Source: Nonomuraea guangzhouensis (GTDB lineage Bacteria > Actinomycetota > Actinomycetes > Streptosporangiales > Streptosporangiaceae). Taken from it: a stretch of DNA of 64,000 nt. Below, piece after piece: positions 49,782 through 59,231 of the stretch. The stretch spans positions 1 to 64,000 of the forward strand of contig NZ_JAHKRM010000012.1 in NCBI RefSeq assembly GCF_019396345.1, read 5' to 3'. The notes beneath the pieces were generated by a model that made no database searches, was not told where the DNA came from, and worked only from the letters and a program-made list of their open reading frames with translations. The position numbers were made by a program, and so were the translations under genes. Every line of letters starts with the position of its first letter. Position 1 is the first letter of the stretch.

Positions 49782-49799
49782 CATGTGACCGGTCACATG
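49782..49799. promoter_or_regulatory. LacI-type operator, perfect 18-bp palindrome
   Basis: CATGTGACCGGTCACATG reads the same on both strands. It lies between the lacI-type gene and the glycosidase start at 49831, 19 bp from a second, imperfect copy, giving two sites on nearly the same face about two helical turns apart. Confidence 0.88.
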
Positions 49800-49830
49800 A
49801 CCGCCCCTCTCCCGGCAGGAGGTACTCCCG

Positions 49831-51984
49831 TTGACATCGCTCCGGCTCCTGGGTGTCACGACCATCGTCTGCACGCTGCTCTGCGCCGCCGTCCCCGCGC
49901 GGGCCGCGTCCCCTGCCCTCGTCGTCGACCTCGCCACGGACACGGGCCCGCTGAAGTACGGCGCGACCGGCTTCCTGTACGGCCTGGGAAACGACGGGAT
50001 CCCCACCGACACCATGCTGGCGGCGCTCAAGCCCCAGGTCACCGCGCAGAAGGCGCCCGACGGCCTCCAGCACCCCAACGGCGACGCGCTCCAGGTCGCG
50101 CCCATGTTCAAGCGCGCCGGCGGCCGTGACATCCAGGTCTACATGCAGGACATCTACCGCGAATGGCCGTACGAGAACCTCGGCATCGACGACTACCTGG
50201 CCAAGGTCGACACGATGGCCCGCAAGATCGTCGCGGACCCCTACCGGACGTCGTACGTGTACGTGCCGTTCAACGAGCCCGACCAGATCTGGTACCAGGG
50301 CAACCTCAACGGCCTGCTCGACGCCTGGAAGCGCGTCTACCAGAAGATCCGCTCGATCGACCCCGCCGCGCGCATCGCCGGCCCGAACTTCGCCTCCTAC
50401 CGCGCGGCCGACTACCGCACGTTCTTCACCTACGCCAAGACCAACAACGTGCTGCCCGACGTCACCACCTGGCACGAGCTCGGCAACGACTTCTTCACCA
50501 GCTGGTACGACCACCACGCCGACTACCGGGCCATCGAGACGAGCCTCGGCATCAGCCCCCGGCCGATCGCGATCAACGAGTACGCCCGCTTCTCCGGCGA
50601 CCTCGGCGTGCCCGGGAACCTGGTCCAGTACGTGACCCGGTTCGAGAACAGCAAGGTGGACGCCTGCCTGGCCTACTGGACCACGGCCGGAGCGCTCAAC
50701 GACCTGGTGACCAGGAACAGCCAGGCGACCGGCGGCTGGTGGCTCTACAAGTGGTACGGCGAGCTGAGCGGCCACACGGTCACCGTCACCCCGCCCACCA
50801 GGAACGGCTCCCTCCAAGGGCTGGCCGCCCTGGACCCGGCCAGGAAGCAGGCCCGGGTGATCTTCGGCGGCTCCCTCAACGTGACCGACACCTACTCCAC
50901 CGACGTCGTGGTCAAGAACATGGGTGCGGCCTCCTACCTCGGCGGCTCGGTCCACGTGACGGTCTGGGGGGTGAACAGCACCGGCCTCAACGCCTCCCCG
51001 GGCCCGGCCCTGATCCACGAGGGCGACTACACCGTCTCGGGCGGCCAGATCACCGTCCCGCTCACCGGCCTGAACGGCGCCGCCGCGTACCAGCTCATTG
51101 TCACCCCGAACACCGACCTGACGCCCGCCGGCCCGGCCACCCGCTACCAGGCCGAGTACGCGGCGCTCGGCGGGACCGCCCGCGTCACTTACGGCCCCAA
51201 CACCGGCTACTCCGGCACCTCCTTCTCCGAGGGCTACGGCGGCAGCAGCACCGCCGCGACCACGTTCGTGGTGACCGCGCCCGGTGACGGCTACTACAAC
51301 CTGGGCCTGCGTTACTCGGCGGGCCCGTACACCGGCGCGCCGCAGAACCGGGCCGCCCGCCTGGTGCTCAACGGCAGCGCGCTGACCGACCTCACCCTGC
51401 CGGGCACCGCCGACTGGAACACCTGGAACACGGTGACGACCAAGGTGTTCCTGCAGGCGGGCGTCAACCGGATCGGCGTGCACGCCTTCACCACCGACGA
51501 CCGCGACGCCGTCAACCTCGACTATCTGGACGTGACGGCCACCACCGGCACCATCACCGCCTACGAGGCCGAGAGCGGCGCCAACGTCCGTGGCGGCACG
51601 GCCGTGATCGGCGCCAACAGCGCCGCGTCCGGCGGCTCGTACGTCGGCTACATCGGCAAGGGCGCCGCCAACATCTTACGTTTCACCGGCGTCAACGCTC
51701 CGGCCGCCGGGCGCTACCGCGTGGTGATCACGTACGCCAACGGGGAGCTGGGGGAGGGCGCGACCAACTACAACTCCAACATCGTGGACCGCTACGCCGA
51801 CGTCAGCGTCAACGGCGGGGCGGCCACCCGGGTCTACTTCCGCAACACGCTGGGCTGGTCGAACTTCCGCACCACCGTGATGACCGCCGACCTCAGGGCC
51901 GGCGCCAACACGATCGAATTCGGCAACACCACCGCGTACGGCCCCGACGTCGACCGAATCCAGATCGCCGCGGCACTCGGCTGA
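49831..51984 (+). CDS. Secreted glycoside hydrolase (clan GH-A) with two CBM6/35-like modules
   Basis: A 717-residue exported protein. The signal peptide is LLGVTTIVCTLLCAAVPARA. The catalytic barrel (about 30-350) has the acid/base Glu in VYVPFNEPDQIW and a probable nucleophile in PIAINEYARFSG, resembling GH39-like enzymes. Two C-terminal beta-sandwich modules follow (from about 448, YQAEYAALGGTARV, and about 575, YEAESGANVRGG), each beginning with the Y-x-A-E motif of CBM6/CBM35. It would release galactosides outside the cell for the downstream alpha-galactosidase and transporter. Start is a TTG after GGAGG. It contains a TTA codon near 51676. Confidence 0.85.
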   Translation: MTSLRLLGVTTIVCTLLCAAVPARAASPALVVDLATDTGPLKYGATGFLYGLGNDGIPTDTMLAALKPQVTAQKAPDGLQHPNGDALQVAPMFKRAGGRDIQVYMQDIYREWPYENLGIDDYLAKVDTMARKIVADPYRTSYVYVPFNEPDQIWYQGNLNGLLDAWKRVYQKIRSIDPAARIAGPNFASYRAADYRTFFTYAKTNNVLPDVTTWHELGNDFFTSWYDHHADYRAIETSLGISPRPIAINEYARFSGDLGVPGNLVQYVTRFENSKVDACLAYWTTAGALNDLVTRNSQATGGWWLYKWYGELSGHTVTVTPPTRNGSLQGLAALDPARKQARVIFGGSLNVTDTYSTDVVVKNMGAASYLGGSVHVTVWGVNSTGLNASPGPALIHEGDYTVSGGQITVPLTGLNGAAAYQLIVTPNTDLTPAGPATRYQAEYAALGGTARVTYGPNTGYSGTSFSEGYGGSSTAATTFVVTAPGDGYYNLGLRYSAGPYTGAPQNRAARLVLNGSALTDLTLPGTADWNTWNTVTTKVFLQAGVNRIGVHAFTTDDRDAVNLDYLDVTATTGTITAYEAESGANVRGGTAVIGANSAASGGSYVGYIGKGAANILRFTGVNAPAAGRYRVVITYANGELGEGATNYNSNIVDRYADVSVNGGAATRVYFRNTLGWSNFRTTVMTADLRAGANTIEFGNTTAYGPDVDRIQIAAALG

Positions 51985-52494
51985 CCCACCCCGCCCGCGC
52001 CCAAAGCGCCGCGAATGATCGACCCGCCAGATCCGCCGGCCCCAACCCGACCCGCCCGACCTCGGCCCGCCCGGCCTGCTCGACCTGACGGACCTGCCTG
52101 ACCTGGCGGACTCGCCGGACCCGCCAGGTCCGCTGGCCCCCGACCCGCCCGACCTCCGACCCACGTGACCCCCGGACCTCTTGGCCTCCGGACTCCCGGG
52201 ACCGGCGCCCGGGACCCGGATCCCCTGGACTGCGCCCTCGGGACCGGTGCCCCGGACCGGACCTGCAGGCCAGACCCCCGAGGCCGGACTTCCCGGACCG
52301 CCTCTCGGGACCGGCCCCAGGACCCCGCCTCTCGGGACCGACCTCGGGACCGACCCCAAAAGCCAGACCTCCTGACCAAACCCCCGTCCGATCCCCGGGA
52401 TCGGATCTCCCGGTCCCCCTGAAGATCCCCGCAGATCGCGGCCGACCTCTATGCCCGCCCTGCGGACACCCGCACACCCGAAGGAGATTCCTTG
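51985..52494. repeat. Low-complexity, C-rich spacer without a gene
   Basis: About 510 bp of strongly strand-biased sequence (few G runs on plus, many C runs), built from degenerate short units such as GACCGGACCT, CTCGGGACCG and GACCTCGGCC. Open frames occur in several phases on both strands, all of Pro/Arg/Gly/Ser composition, as expected of such sequence. The last 25 bases contain the ribosome site (AAGGAG) of the alpha-galactosidase. It may be a slipped-repeat expansion or a transcription-attenuating spacer within the operon. Confidence 0.75.
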
Positions 52495-54606
52495 ATGCCT
52501 GTCGACGTGGTCAAGACCCTGCGCTGGGGACATGACGCCCTGGCGGCGGTGGTGGAGATCCACCCGGACCGGCCGGTGGCCCTGCAACGGCTGGGCCCGC
52601 CCGGCGAGCAGCCGCGAAGGTTGTCGCAGCCGCTGGTCGAAGTGCTGATCCCCGGCGAGGGCCGGGCCAAGGCGTCCCAGCGCCTGTCGGAGACGGCCGT
52701 CGGCTGCCGGTTGCGGTACGCGGGTGCCGAGCAGGGCCGCGACGGCGGCTGGCACACGCTGCGGATCGCGCTCAAAGACGAGGTGTCCGGGCTGGCGGCC
52801 GAGGTGACGCTGCGCTCGTTCGACGGGGTCGCCGCCTGTCAGATCCAGGTCAAGGTGACCAACCAGGGCACCGACCCGGTGCTGCTGCTCGCCGTGTCCT
52901 CCTTCGCCGCCGGGTTCCTCGGCCGTCCCGTGAGCGAGCTGGACGTCCTGTCCGCCGACAGCGAGTGGCTGGGTGAGAGCAGGTGGAGCAGGCGGCCGCT
53001 CGGCGACCACATCGCCGACCTCAACCTGGCCGCGCACGGCCAGCACGGGCGCGGCCGGTACGCGCTGAGCAGCTCCGGCACCTGGTCCAGCGGGCGGCAC
53101 GTGCCGATGGGTGGCCTGGCCGACCGGCGTACCGGCCAGACCTGGCTGTGGCAGATCGAGCACAACGGCGCCTGGGGCTGGGAGACCGGCGAGCGGCTGG
53201 ACGGCGTGTACGTTGTGGCCACCGGCCCGACCGACGCCGACCACCAGTGGAGCCAGACCCTGGCAGCGGGGGAGTCCTTCACCACCGTGCCGGTCTCAGT
53301 CGCGGTCTCCGCCGAAGCCGACGGCGACGGCGACGGCCTGGAGCGTGCCGTCGCCGCGCTCACCGCGCACCGCCGCGCGCTGCTGCGCCCGCACCCCGAC
53401 AGGTCGACGCTGCCGGTCGTCTTCAACGACTACATGAACACCCTGATGGGCGACCCGACGACGGCCAAGCTGCTGCCGCTGGTGGACGCCGCCGCCGCGG
53501 CCGGGGCCGAGATCTTCTGCATCGACGCCGGCTGGTACGACGACGACGGCGCCTGGTGGGACAGCGTCGGCGAGTGGGAGCCGTCCCGGACCCGCTTCCC
53601 CGGCGGCATCCAGGAAGTGCTCGATCACATCAGGGAGCGCGGCCTGACACCGGGGCTGTGGCTGGAGCCCGAGGTGATCGGCGTACGCAGCCCGATGGCG
53701 GACAAACTGCCCCCGGAGGCGTTCCTCCAGCGCGGCGGCCACCGCCTGACCGAGCACGGCCGCCACCACCTGGACCTGCGCCACCCCGCGGCCGTCGCGC
53801 ACCTGGACCAGGTGGTGGACCGGCTGGTGGAGGAGCTCGGCGTCGGCTACTTCAAGCTCGACTACAACATCAACCCGGGCGTCGGCACCGACCGGGACGC
53901 CGACAGCGCGGGCGCCGGGCTGCTGGCCTGCAACCGGGCCCACCTCGCCTGGCTGGACGGCGTTCTGGACCGGCACCCCGGGCTCGTCCTGGAGAACTGC
54001 TCCTCGGGCGCGATGCGCATGGACTACGCGCTGCTGTCGCGGCTGAACCTGCAGTCGACCAGCGACCAGCAGGACTTCCTCCGCTACCCGCCGATAGCCG
54101 TGTCCGCGCCGCTGTCCATGCTGCCGGAACAGGCCGCGAGCTGGGCGTACCCGCAACCGGAGATGACGGACGAGGAGCTCGTCTTCACCATGTGCACCGG
54201 CATACTGGGGCGGCTCTACCTGTCCGGCAACCTGCACGCCATGAGCGCCGCCCAGCTCGACCTGGTGCGGGCGGGCGTGCGCGCGCACCGCGACCTGCGC
54301 GCCGACCTGGTGCGCGCGGCCCCGTGCTGGCCGCTCGGCCTGCCCGGCTGGGACGACCCCTGGCTCGCCCTCGGCCTGCGCGCCGGGGACACCACCCATC
54401 TCGGACTGTGGCGCCGCCCCGGCGCCGCCGAGACCGCGGTCCTGTCCCTGCCGCACCTGGCCGGGCGCCCGCTGCGGATCGAGACCGTCTACCCGGGGTA
54501 CGCGGAAGGCTGGGGGCACTCCTGGGATCCGTTGACCGCCGAGCTGTCCGTGACCAGCGCCATCACCGGACCGACCGCCCGAATCCTGAAAGTCACCCCC
54601 CGATGA
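52495..54606 (+). CDS. Alpha-galactosidase, GH36 family
   Basis: A 703-residue cytoplasmic enzyme. The N-terminal beta-sandwich is followed by the GH36 barrel: VVFNDYMNTLMGD, IDAGWYDDDG, LWLEPEVIGVRSP, the nucleophile Asp in YFKLDYNINPG, LENCSSGAMRMDYALL and the acid/base Asp in QSTSDQQDFLRYP. It hydrolyses terminal alpha-galactosyl residues of imported oligosaccharides. There is no signal peptide, in line with uptake before cleavage. The ATG at 52495 follows AAGGAG; a TTG directly before it is in frame. The stop overlaps, or nearly overlaps, the binding-protein gene. Confidence 0.95.
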   Translation: MPVDVVKTLRWGHDALAAVVEIHPDRPVALQRLGPPGEQPRRLSQPLVEVLIPGEGRAKASQRLSETAVGCRLRYAGAEQGRDGGWHTLRIALKDEVSGLAAEVTLRSFDGVAACQIQVKVTNQGTDPVLLLAVSSFAAGFLGRPVSELDVLSADSEWLGESRWSRRPLGDHIADLNLAAHGQHGRGRYALSSSGTWSSGRHVPMGGLADRRTGQTWLWQIEHNGAWGWETGERLDGVYVVATGPTDADHQWSQTLAAGESFTTVPVSVAVSAEADGDGDGLERAVAALTAHRRALLRPHPDRSTLPVVFNDYMNTLMGDPTTAKLLPLVDAAAAAGAEIFCIDAGWYDDDGAWWDSVGEWEPSRTRFPGGIQEVLDHIRERGLTPGLWLEPEVIGVRSPMADKLPPEAFLQRGGHRLTEHGRHHLDLRHPAAVAHLDQVVDRLVEELGVGYFKLDYNINPGVGTDRDADSAGAGLLACNRAHLAWLDGVLDRHPGLVLENCSSGAMRMDYALLSRLNLQSTSDQQDFLRYPPIAVSAPLSMLPEQAASWAYPQPEMTDEELVFTMCTGILGRLYLSGNLHAMSAAQLDLVRAGVRAHRDLRADLVRAAPCWPLGLPGWDDPWLALGLRAGDTTHLGLWRRPGAAETAVLSLPHLAGRPLRIETVYPGYAEGWGHSWDPLTAELSVTSAITGPTARILKVTPR

Positions 54607-54623
54607 ACAAAAGGAAGCACACC

Positions 54624-55946
54624 GTGAAAATCACCGCGATCACGGCCGCGGCCGCCACCGCGTTCCTGGCCCTCACCGCCTGCAGCGACCCGGCCTCCGG
54701 ACCGGCCGCCACCCCGGCGGGGAGCGGGCAGCCCGCCGCCTGGGCCGCGCCCACCGGCAAGCTCGACGGCACCACGCTCACCATCTGGGCCGCGCAGAAC
54801 AGCAACACCGTGCCCAAGCAGGTCATCGACGGGTTCACGAAGGCCACCGGCGCCAAGGTCGACGTCGTCACCATCCCGGACCCGTACGAGCAGGGCGTGC
54901 AGACCAAGGTGGCCACCGGCGACAAGCCCGACCTGGCCTTCTGGCAGCCGACCGCGTCCATGCTCACCGCGCTGAACGCCAGGACCAACCTGCAGCCGCT
55001 GGACGGCGCCCCCTGGATCGCTTCGATGACGCCCGAGCTGCGCGACATCACCGGCCTGCTGGACAAGACCCGCTACGCCGCCCTCGTCACCAGCCCGGCC
55101 GTCGAAGGCGTCTACTACAACAAGGAGGTCTTCGCCGCCAACGGCGTCACCGCGCCGCCCAAGAACTTCGACGAGATGGTGGAGATCGCCCGCAAGCTCA
55201 AGGGCAAGGGCGTCACCCCGTTCTTCGAGATGGCCGGCGACAAGTGGGCCACCCAGTGGTGGGTGCAGGTGCAGCTCGCCGACGCCGCCCGCGACGGCCT
55301 GTGGGACCGGGTCAACACCGGCAAGGAGACCTTCTCCGACAAGACCATCCTGGACGCGATCAAGAAGTACAAGGCGCTGATCGGCGAGGGCCTGTTCAAC
55401 TCCGACATCAAGACGGCGACGTTCGAGGACCAGGGCGCGGCGCTGCTGTCCGGGAAGGCGGCGATGGCCGTCCAGGTGAACTCGTTCTTCGGCCAGCTCC
55501 AGGCCAAGGCCGACACCGCGACGCTGGACAAGAAGATCGGGTTCTCCCCCATCTCGCCGTCCGGCAACGTCGGCACGTTCATCCCCGACCAGAGCAACGC
55601 GCTGGTGGTCTTCAGGACCGGCGACGCCAAGCGCGAGGCGGCGGCCCGGCAGCTGCTGTCGTACTGGATGGGCCCCGGCTACCAGAGCTTCATCGCCGAC
55701 CGGAAGACCGTCTCGCTGCGCGCCGACGTGCCCAGCCCGGCCGGGGTGCCGCAGGCGCTGCTCGACGTGCACAAGTCGCTCGGTGACGCGGTCGGGTCGA
55801 TGCAGGCGCTCGCCGTGGCCAACCCCGACCTGTACCTCAACCTGGCCGACATGATCACCGGCAGCCTGACGCCCGAGCAGGTGGCCGCCGCGACCCAGAA
55901 GCAGTTCGCCCAGCTCGCGAAGGCTGCCGGCGCCTCCGGGTTCTGA
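54624..55946 (+). CDS. Sugar ABC transporter substrate-binding lipoprotein (family 1)
   Basis: A 440-residue exported binding protein with a lipoprotein signal (ITAAAATAFLALTAC, lipobox LTAC). The mature part begins with LTIWAAQNSNTVPKQVIDGF and has GVYYNKEVFAANGV and GKAAMAVQVNSFFGQL, characteristic of family-1 oligosaccharide receptors. I prefer the GTG at 54624, which follows AAAAGGAAG, over the ATG at 54603 that overlaps the galactosidase stop; both give a usable signal. It delivers galactosides to the two permeases that follow. Confidence 0.93.
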   Translation: MKITAITAAAATAFLALTACSDPASGPAATPAGSGQPAAWAAPTGKLDGTTLTIWAAQNSNTVPKQVIDGFTKATGAKVDVVTIPDPYEQGVQTKVATGDKPDLAFWQPTASMLTALNARTNLQPLDGAPWIASMTPELRDITGLLDKTRYAALVTSPAVEGVYYNKEVFAANGVTAPPKNFDEMVEIARKLKGKGVTPFFEMAGDKWATQWWVQVQLADAARDGLWDRVNTGKETFSDKTILDAIKKYKALIGEGLFNSDIKTATFEDQGAALLSGKAAMAVQVNSFFGQLQAKADTATLDKKIGFSPISPSGNVGTFIPDQSNALVVFRTGDAKREAAARQLLSYWMGPGYQSFIADRKTVSLRADVPSPAGVPQALLDVHKSLGDAVGSMQALAVANPDLYLNLADMITGSLTPEQVAAATQKQFAQLAKAAGASGF

Positions 55947-55960
55947 CGGGTCCTGACCAC

Positions 55961-56839
55961 ATGACCGACACCAGCGCGCGCCGTACGCATCCGATGTGGT
56001 TCCTCGGCCCGGCCTTCGCGATCCTGTTCGTCTTCTTCTTCCTGCCGACCCTGTTCAACTTCATCTACGCCTTCACCGACTGGTCCAGCTTCAAGAGCGA
56101 GATCCGCCCGGTGGGGCTGGACAACTTCACCGACCTGCTGTCGGACGGCACGCTGTTCGCCGCGCTGCGCATCACGGTCGTGTACGCCGTCCTGGTGGCG
56201 TTGTTCCAGAACCTCTTCGGGTTCGGCCTGGCCGTGCTGCTGGAGCGCGACACCTGGCTGAACCGGGTCGCGCGGCTGTTCTTCCTCATCCCGGTGCTGA
56301 TGTCGGCCCTGGCGGTCGGCTACGTCTTCCAGGCGCTGCTGAAACCCCACGGCAGCCTGAACGGCCTGCTCGGCGGCCTGCTCGGCCACCCGGTCAGCAT
56401 CGCCTGGCTCGGCGACACCACCTGGACGCTGGTCGTGGCCTCGGTCATCCACGCCTGGAAATGGATGGGGCTGTCCATGCTCATCTACCTGGCAGGGCTG
56501 AAAACCGTACCGGAGGACATCACCGAGGCGGCCAGGATGGACGGCGCCTCGCCCTGGCAGGCGTTCTGGTCGATCCGCTTCCCCTTGCTCGCGCCCGCGG
56601 TGACCTTCAACGTGGCCACCGCGCTGCTCGGCTCGATGAACGGCTTCGACATCGTCCAGGCCACCACCGGGGGCGGGCCGGCGCGCAGCACCGAGATCCT
56701 CAACATCTTCATCTACCGCACCTTCGGTCAGGGCCTGTTCGCGCAGGCCACGACCATGAGCCTGGTGCTGTTCCTGCTGGTCGGGCTGCTGGCCTTCCCC
56801 GTCATCCGGACCCTGCGCAAGCGAGAGGAGATCCTGTGA
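55961..56839 (+). CDS. Sugar ABC transporter permease, MalF/UgpA type
   Basis: A 292-residue inner-membrane protein with six helices (first: FLGPAFAILFVFFFLPTLFN). The EAA loop reads EDITEAARMDGASPWQAFWSIRFPLLAP, the docking site for the ATPase. It is preceded by the binding protein and followed by the second permease in a GTGA overlap. No sugar-transport ATPase gene is encoded in the operon, so a shared MsmK-like ATPase from elsewhere is expected, as is common in actinobacteria. Confidence 0.94.
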   Translation: MTDTSARRTHPMWFLGPAFAILFVFFFLPTLFNFIYAFTDWSSFKSEIRPVGLDNFTDLLSDGTLFAALRITVVYAVLVALFQNLFGFGLAVLLERDTWLNRVARLFFLIPVLMSALAVGYVFQALLKPHGSLNGLLGGLLGHPVSIAWLGDTTWTLVVASVIHAWKWMGLSMLIYLAGLKTVPEDITEAARMDGASPWQAFWSIRFPLLAPAVTFNVATALLGSMNGFDIVQATTGGGPARSTEILNIFIYRTFGQGLFAQATTMSLVLFLLVGLLAFPVIRTLRKREEIL

Positions 56840-57708
56840 CCATCCCCGCGTACGGCGTCCGGAGCCGCCGGGTCCGGCCGCCCCGGGCGACCGGCCTGGC
56901 GGCGCGGCTGCGGCCGTTCGCCGTCGTCGCGCTCGTCGTCACCGTCATGGGCGTGCCGCTGTGGCTGATCGTCTCGACGGCGGCCAAGTCGCAGGCCGAG
57001 GCGCTCTCGCCGGACCTGTCGCTCCCGTCGCGCTGGCGGCTCTGGGAGAACCTCGCCCAGGTGTGGACCCAGGGCGACATCCCGGCGGCGTTCCTCGGCA
57101 GCGTGCTGATCGTGGTGCCGGCCGTCGCCCTGGTGCTGACGTTCGGCTCCATGGCGGCGTGGATCCTGGCCCGCCGGGCGAGCCGGCTCACCGCCGTCCT
57201 GTACGCGCTGGCCATCAGCGGCATCGTGCTGCCACCCGCCGTGGTGACGATCGTGCTGCTGCTGCGCCAGCTCGGCCTGGCCGGGACCCTCACCGGCATG
57301 ATCGGCGTGTACGTCGGCATCTACCTGTCGACCGTCGTCTTCTTCGTCACGGGCTTCGTGCGTACGGTGCCGCTGTCGATCGAGGAGGCCGCGCGCATGG
57401 ACGGCGCAGGCCCGGTGCGGGTGTTCGTCTCGGTCATCCTGCCGATGTTGCGCCCGGTGCTCGCCACCGCCACGATCCTCATCTGCCTGTACGTGTGGAA
57501 CGACGTCTTCTACGCGTTCTTCGTCATCGGCGGACGGATGGACACGTTGCCCCTGAACCTCTTCCAGGTGGCCAACGCCGGGCTCTACCTCAACAACTGG
57601 CACTTGATCTTCGCCTACATCATCCTGATGAGCCTGCCGCTGCTGGTCGTCTTCGCCGTGGCGCAGCGGAAGATCATCTCCGGGATCACCGGGGGCGCGG
57701 TGAAGTGA
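56836..57708 (+). CDS. Sugar ABC transporter permease, MalG/UgpE type
   Basis: A 290-residue membrane protein. The EAA loop is SIEEAARMDGAGPVRVFVSVILPMLRP, and the last helices end in LLVVFAVAQRKIISGITGGAVK, the typical C terminus of MalG-type permeases. The GTG start overlaps the first permease stop. It is the last intact gene of the LacI-controlled operon; an AraC-type gene remnant follows. Confidence 0.94.
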   Translation: MTIPAYGVRSRRVRPPRATGLAARLRPFAVVALVVTVMGVPLWLIVSTAAKSQAEALSPDLSLPSRWRLWENLAQVWTQGDIPAAFLGSVLIVVPAVALVLTFGSMAAWILARRASRLTAVLYALAISGIVLPPAVVTIVLLLRQLGLAGTLTGMIGVYVGIYLSTVVFFVTGFVRTVPLSIEEAARMDGAGPVRVFVSVILPMLRPVLATATILICLYVWNDVFYAFFVIGGRMDTLPLNLFQVANAGLYLNNWHLIFAYIILMSLPLLVVFAVAQRKIISGITGGAVK

Positions 57709-57771
57709 CTGCAGAGGGCTACGAGATCAGCCCTGCCACGCTCCGGCGGTGGCCGCCTCCTTCACAAAACG

Positions 57772-57999
57772 GGCGACGCCTTACCGGACATCCTCGTCAT
57801 CGCCGACGACGAATGTTGTTTTCCCCTGGTCACCTTGGTGGCGGCGGAAGTGGTAGGGGACAGGCCGGGCCAGCGGGCGGCGGTCAACCGCCTGCTGGAC
57901 CTGATGCTCGTCACCACGTTGCGCGCCTGGTTCGACCGCCCGCAGCGGCACGCCCCCGTTTGGTACCGCACAAGGTCGGCTACGCAGCCAGATGTCTTG
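57772..57999 (+). pseudogene. Fragment of an AraC-family regulator (cupin domain end)
   Basis: About 75 codons in one frame read GDALPDILVIADDECCFPLVTL, then AAEVVGDRPGQRAAVNRLLDLMLVTTLRAWF and HAPVWYRT. This is the end of the cupin domain and the linker of a common actinobacterial AraC-type family. The DNA-binding domain that should follow is replaced by unrelated Arg-rich sequence, and no start is seen upstream. It lies between the galactoside operon and the ATP-grasp locus, marking a likely junction. Confidence 0.7.
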
Positions 58000-58080
58000 A
58001 AGCTCCGTCAGGCGCAACTCCGCCGGGAAAGCGCCCGACGGCGGAGGCAGCGGATCGCTCGCCGTCGATCGGAACGTCCG

Positions 58081-59064
58081 TCATCCCCGCCCGGCGCTGA
58101 GGTACTTCGCCATCCGTTCGGAGAGCTGGATGCCCGGGACCTCGTCGTCCAGCCACGCGAACTGTCCGGACGGATTGACCTCTAGGAAGTAATGCTCAAG
58201 ATCATTGGTTACGGCCATGTCGACCGCTCCGTACTCGAGACCAAGTAGGTTCATGAGCGTGAGGAGCCTATCGGCTATGTCACCGGGAAGATCATACCCG
58301 CTGTAGCCGATCTCGCCTTCGATCTGCCCGCGCCAGTCCGTGGCGGAAACCGGGCCGGTGTCGATTCGCACGGAAGTGATCGAGGACCCGATAATGGTCA
58401 CTCGCAGGTCGAATGCTTTGTCGACGTACTTCTGAAATATGCATGGCGCATACCGCACGCGGGCGAGAAGTTCGTCGCTCAATGAGATCATCCTGGTTGT
58501 CAGCAGTCCACCCGGCCACCCCCCGGGCTCCTCGATCAGACCGCTCCCGAGCGCCTTGTAGATGATCGACCCGTCGAACTTGTCATAGAACGAGCGGACC
58601 TTACCGGGCTCGTTGGTGATCAGGGTCTCCGGAATGAGCAGACCGATTTGATGCGCCAGTCGCAACTGCAGCGGCTTGTAGTCGGCGCGCGCCTCCAGAT
58701 CGGGCCGGTTCACCCACAGTGCCGGTATGCCCAGAAGTACACCGCCAAAGGCATGGGCGGACTCGCGCATCACGAATTCCCGATGGGTCGCAGACAGTGA
58801 ACCGTCTGGCCTGAACGCCGTCGGCCTCCGGTACCAGATAGAGGTGACATTCTCGAGATCCACGGACCGTTGATCGTACTTGTTGTCGGTGAGCACGGTC
58901 GCCCAGCCGATCGGAGCACTCTCATACGAGAGGGTGGAGTCCGCCGGAAAGTAGCTGGTGTCGTAACGAAAGACCCGCACGGCCATCTCGTTCAATACCT
59001 TGACAACGCAGTCCGCGGTCAGATCGAACTCTTCGGTAAGGATAAGGACGGTGGACGCGGTCAT
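58081..59064 (-). CDS. ATP-grasp ligase, graspetide (MvdD/SAV_5884-like) maturase
   Basis: A 327-residue ATP-grasp enzyme. The N-terminal domain has VLILTEEFDLTADCVVKVLNE and WYRRPTAF; the R-R-P segment is typical of RiPP ATP-grasp maturases. The ATP-grasp domain has IYKALGSGLIEEP, APCIFQKYVDKAFDLRVTIIG and the metal motif YFLEVNPSGQFAWLD (E-x-N-P-x-G). Such enzymes form ester or amide links between Asp/Glu and Thr/Ser/Lys side chains of a precursor peptide. The start is the ATG at 59064. The precursor candidate lies 167 bp upstream on the same strand. Confidence 0.92.
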   Translation of the reverse strand: MTASTVLILTEEFDLTADCVVKVLNEMAVRVFRYDTSYFPADSTLSYESAPIGWATVLTDNKYDQRSVDLENVTSIWYRRPTAFRPDGSLSATHREFVMRESAHAFGGVLLGIPALWVNRPDLEARADYKPLQLRLAHQIGLLIPETLITNEPGKVRSFYDKFDGSIIYKALGSGLIEEPGGWPGGLLTTRMISLSDELLARVRYAPCIFQKYVDKAFDLRVTIIGSSITSVRIDTGPVSATDWRGQIEGEIGYSGYDLPGDIADRLLTLMNLLGLEYGAVDMAVTNDLEHYFLEVNPSGQFAWLDDEVPGIQLSERMAKYLSAGRG

Positions 59065-59231
59065 GTTCGCAAATCCCCTTTGCAACCGTTGGATGCTCTT
59101 TTACTGGTAAGCGACAAGAAGCCCCGGGCATGCTGCTCCCGAAAGCGCAATAGTTCATCCCCAATTGCTGCGTCGTATCCGCAATTCAAATGATCGCGGA
59201 TACGACGAATTGGGCCTATCGGTTCACGCTT

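Noticed and set aside
51834..52379. Minus-strand Gly/Arg/Ser-rich open frame in the low-complexity spacer
   Set aside because: All phases are open there because of the repeat composition; not evidence of a protein.
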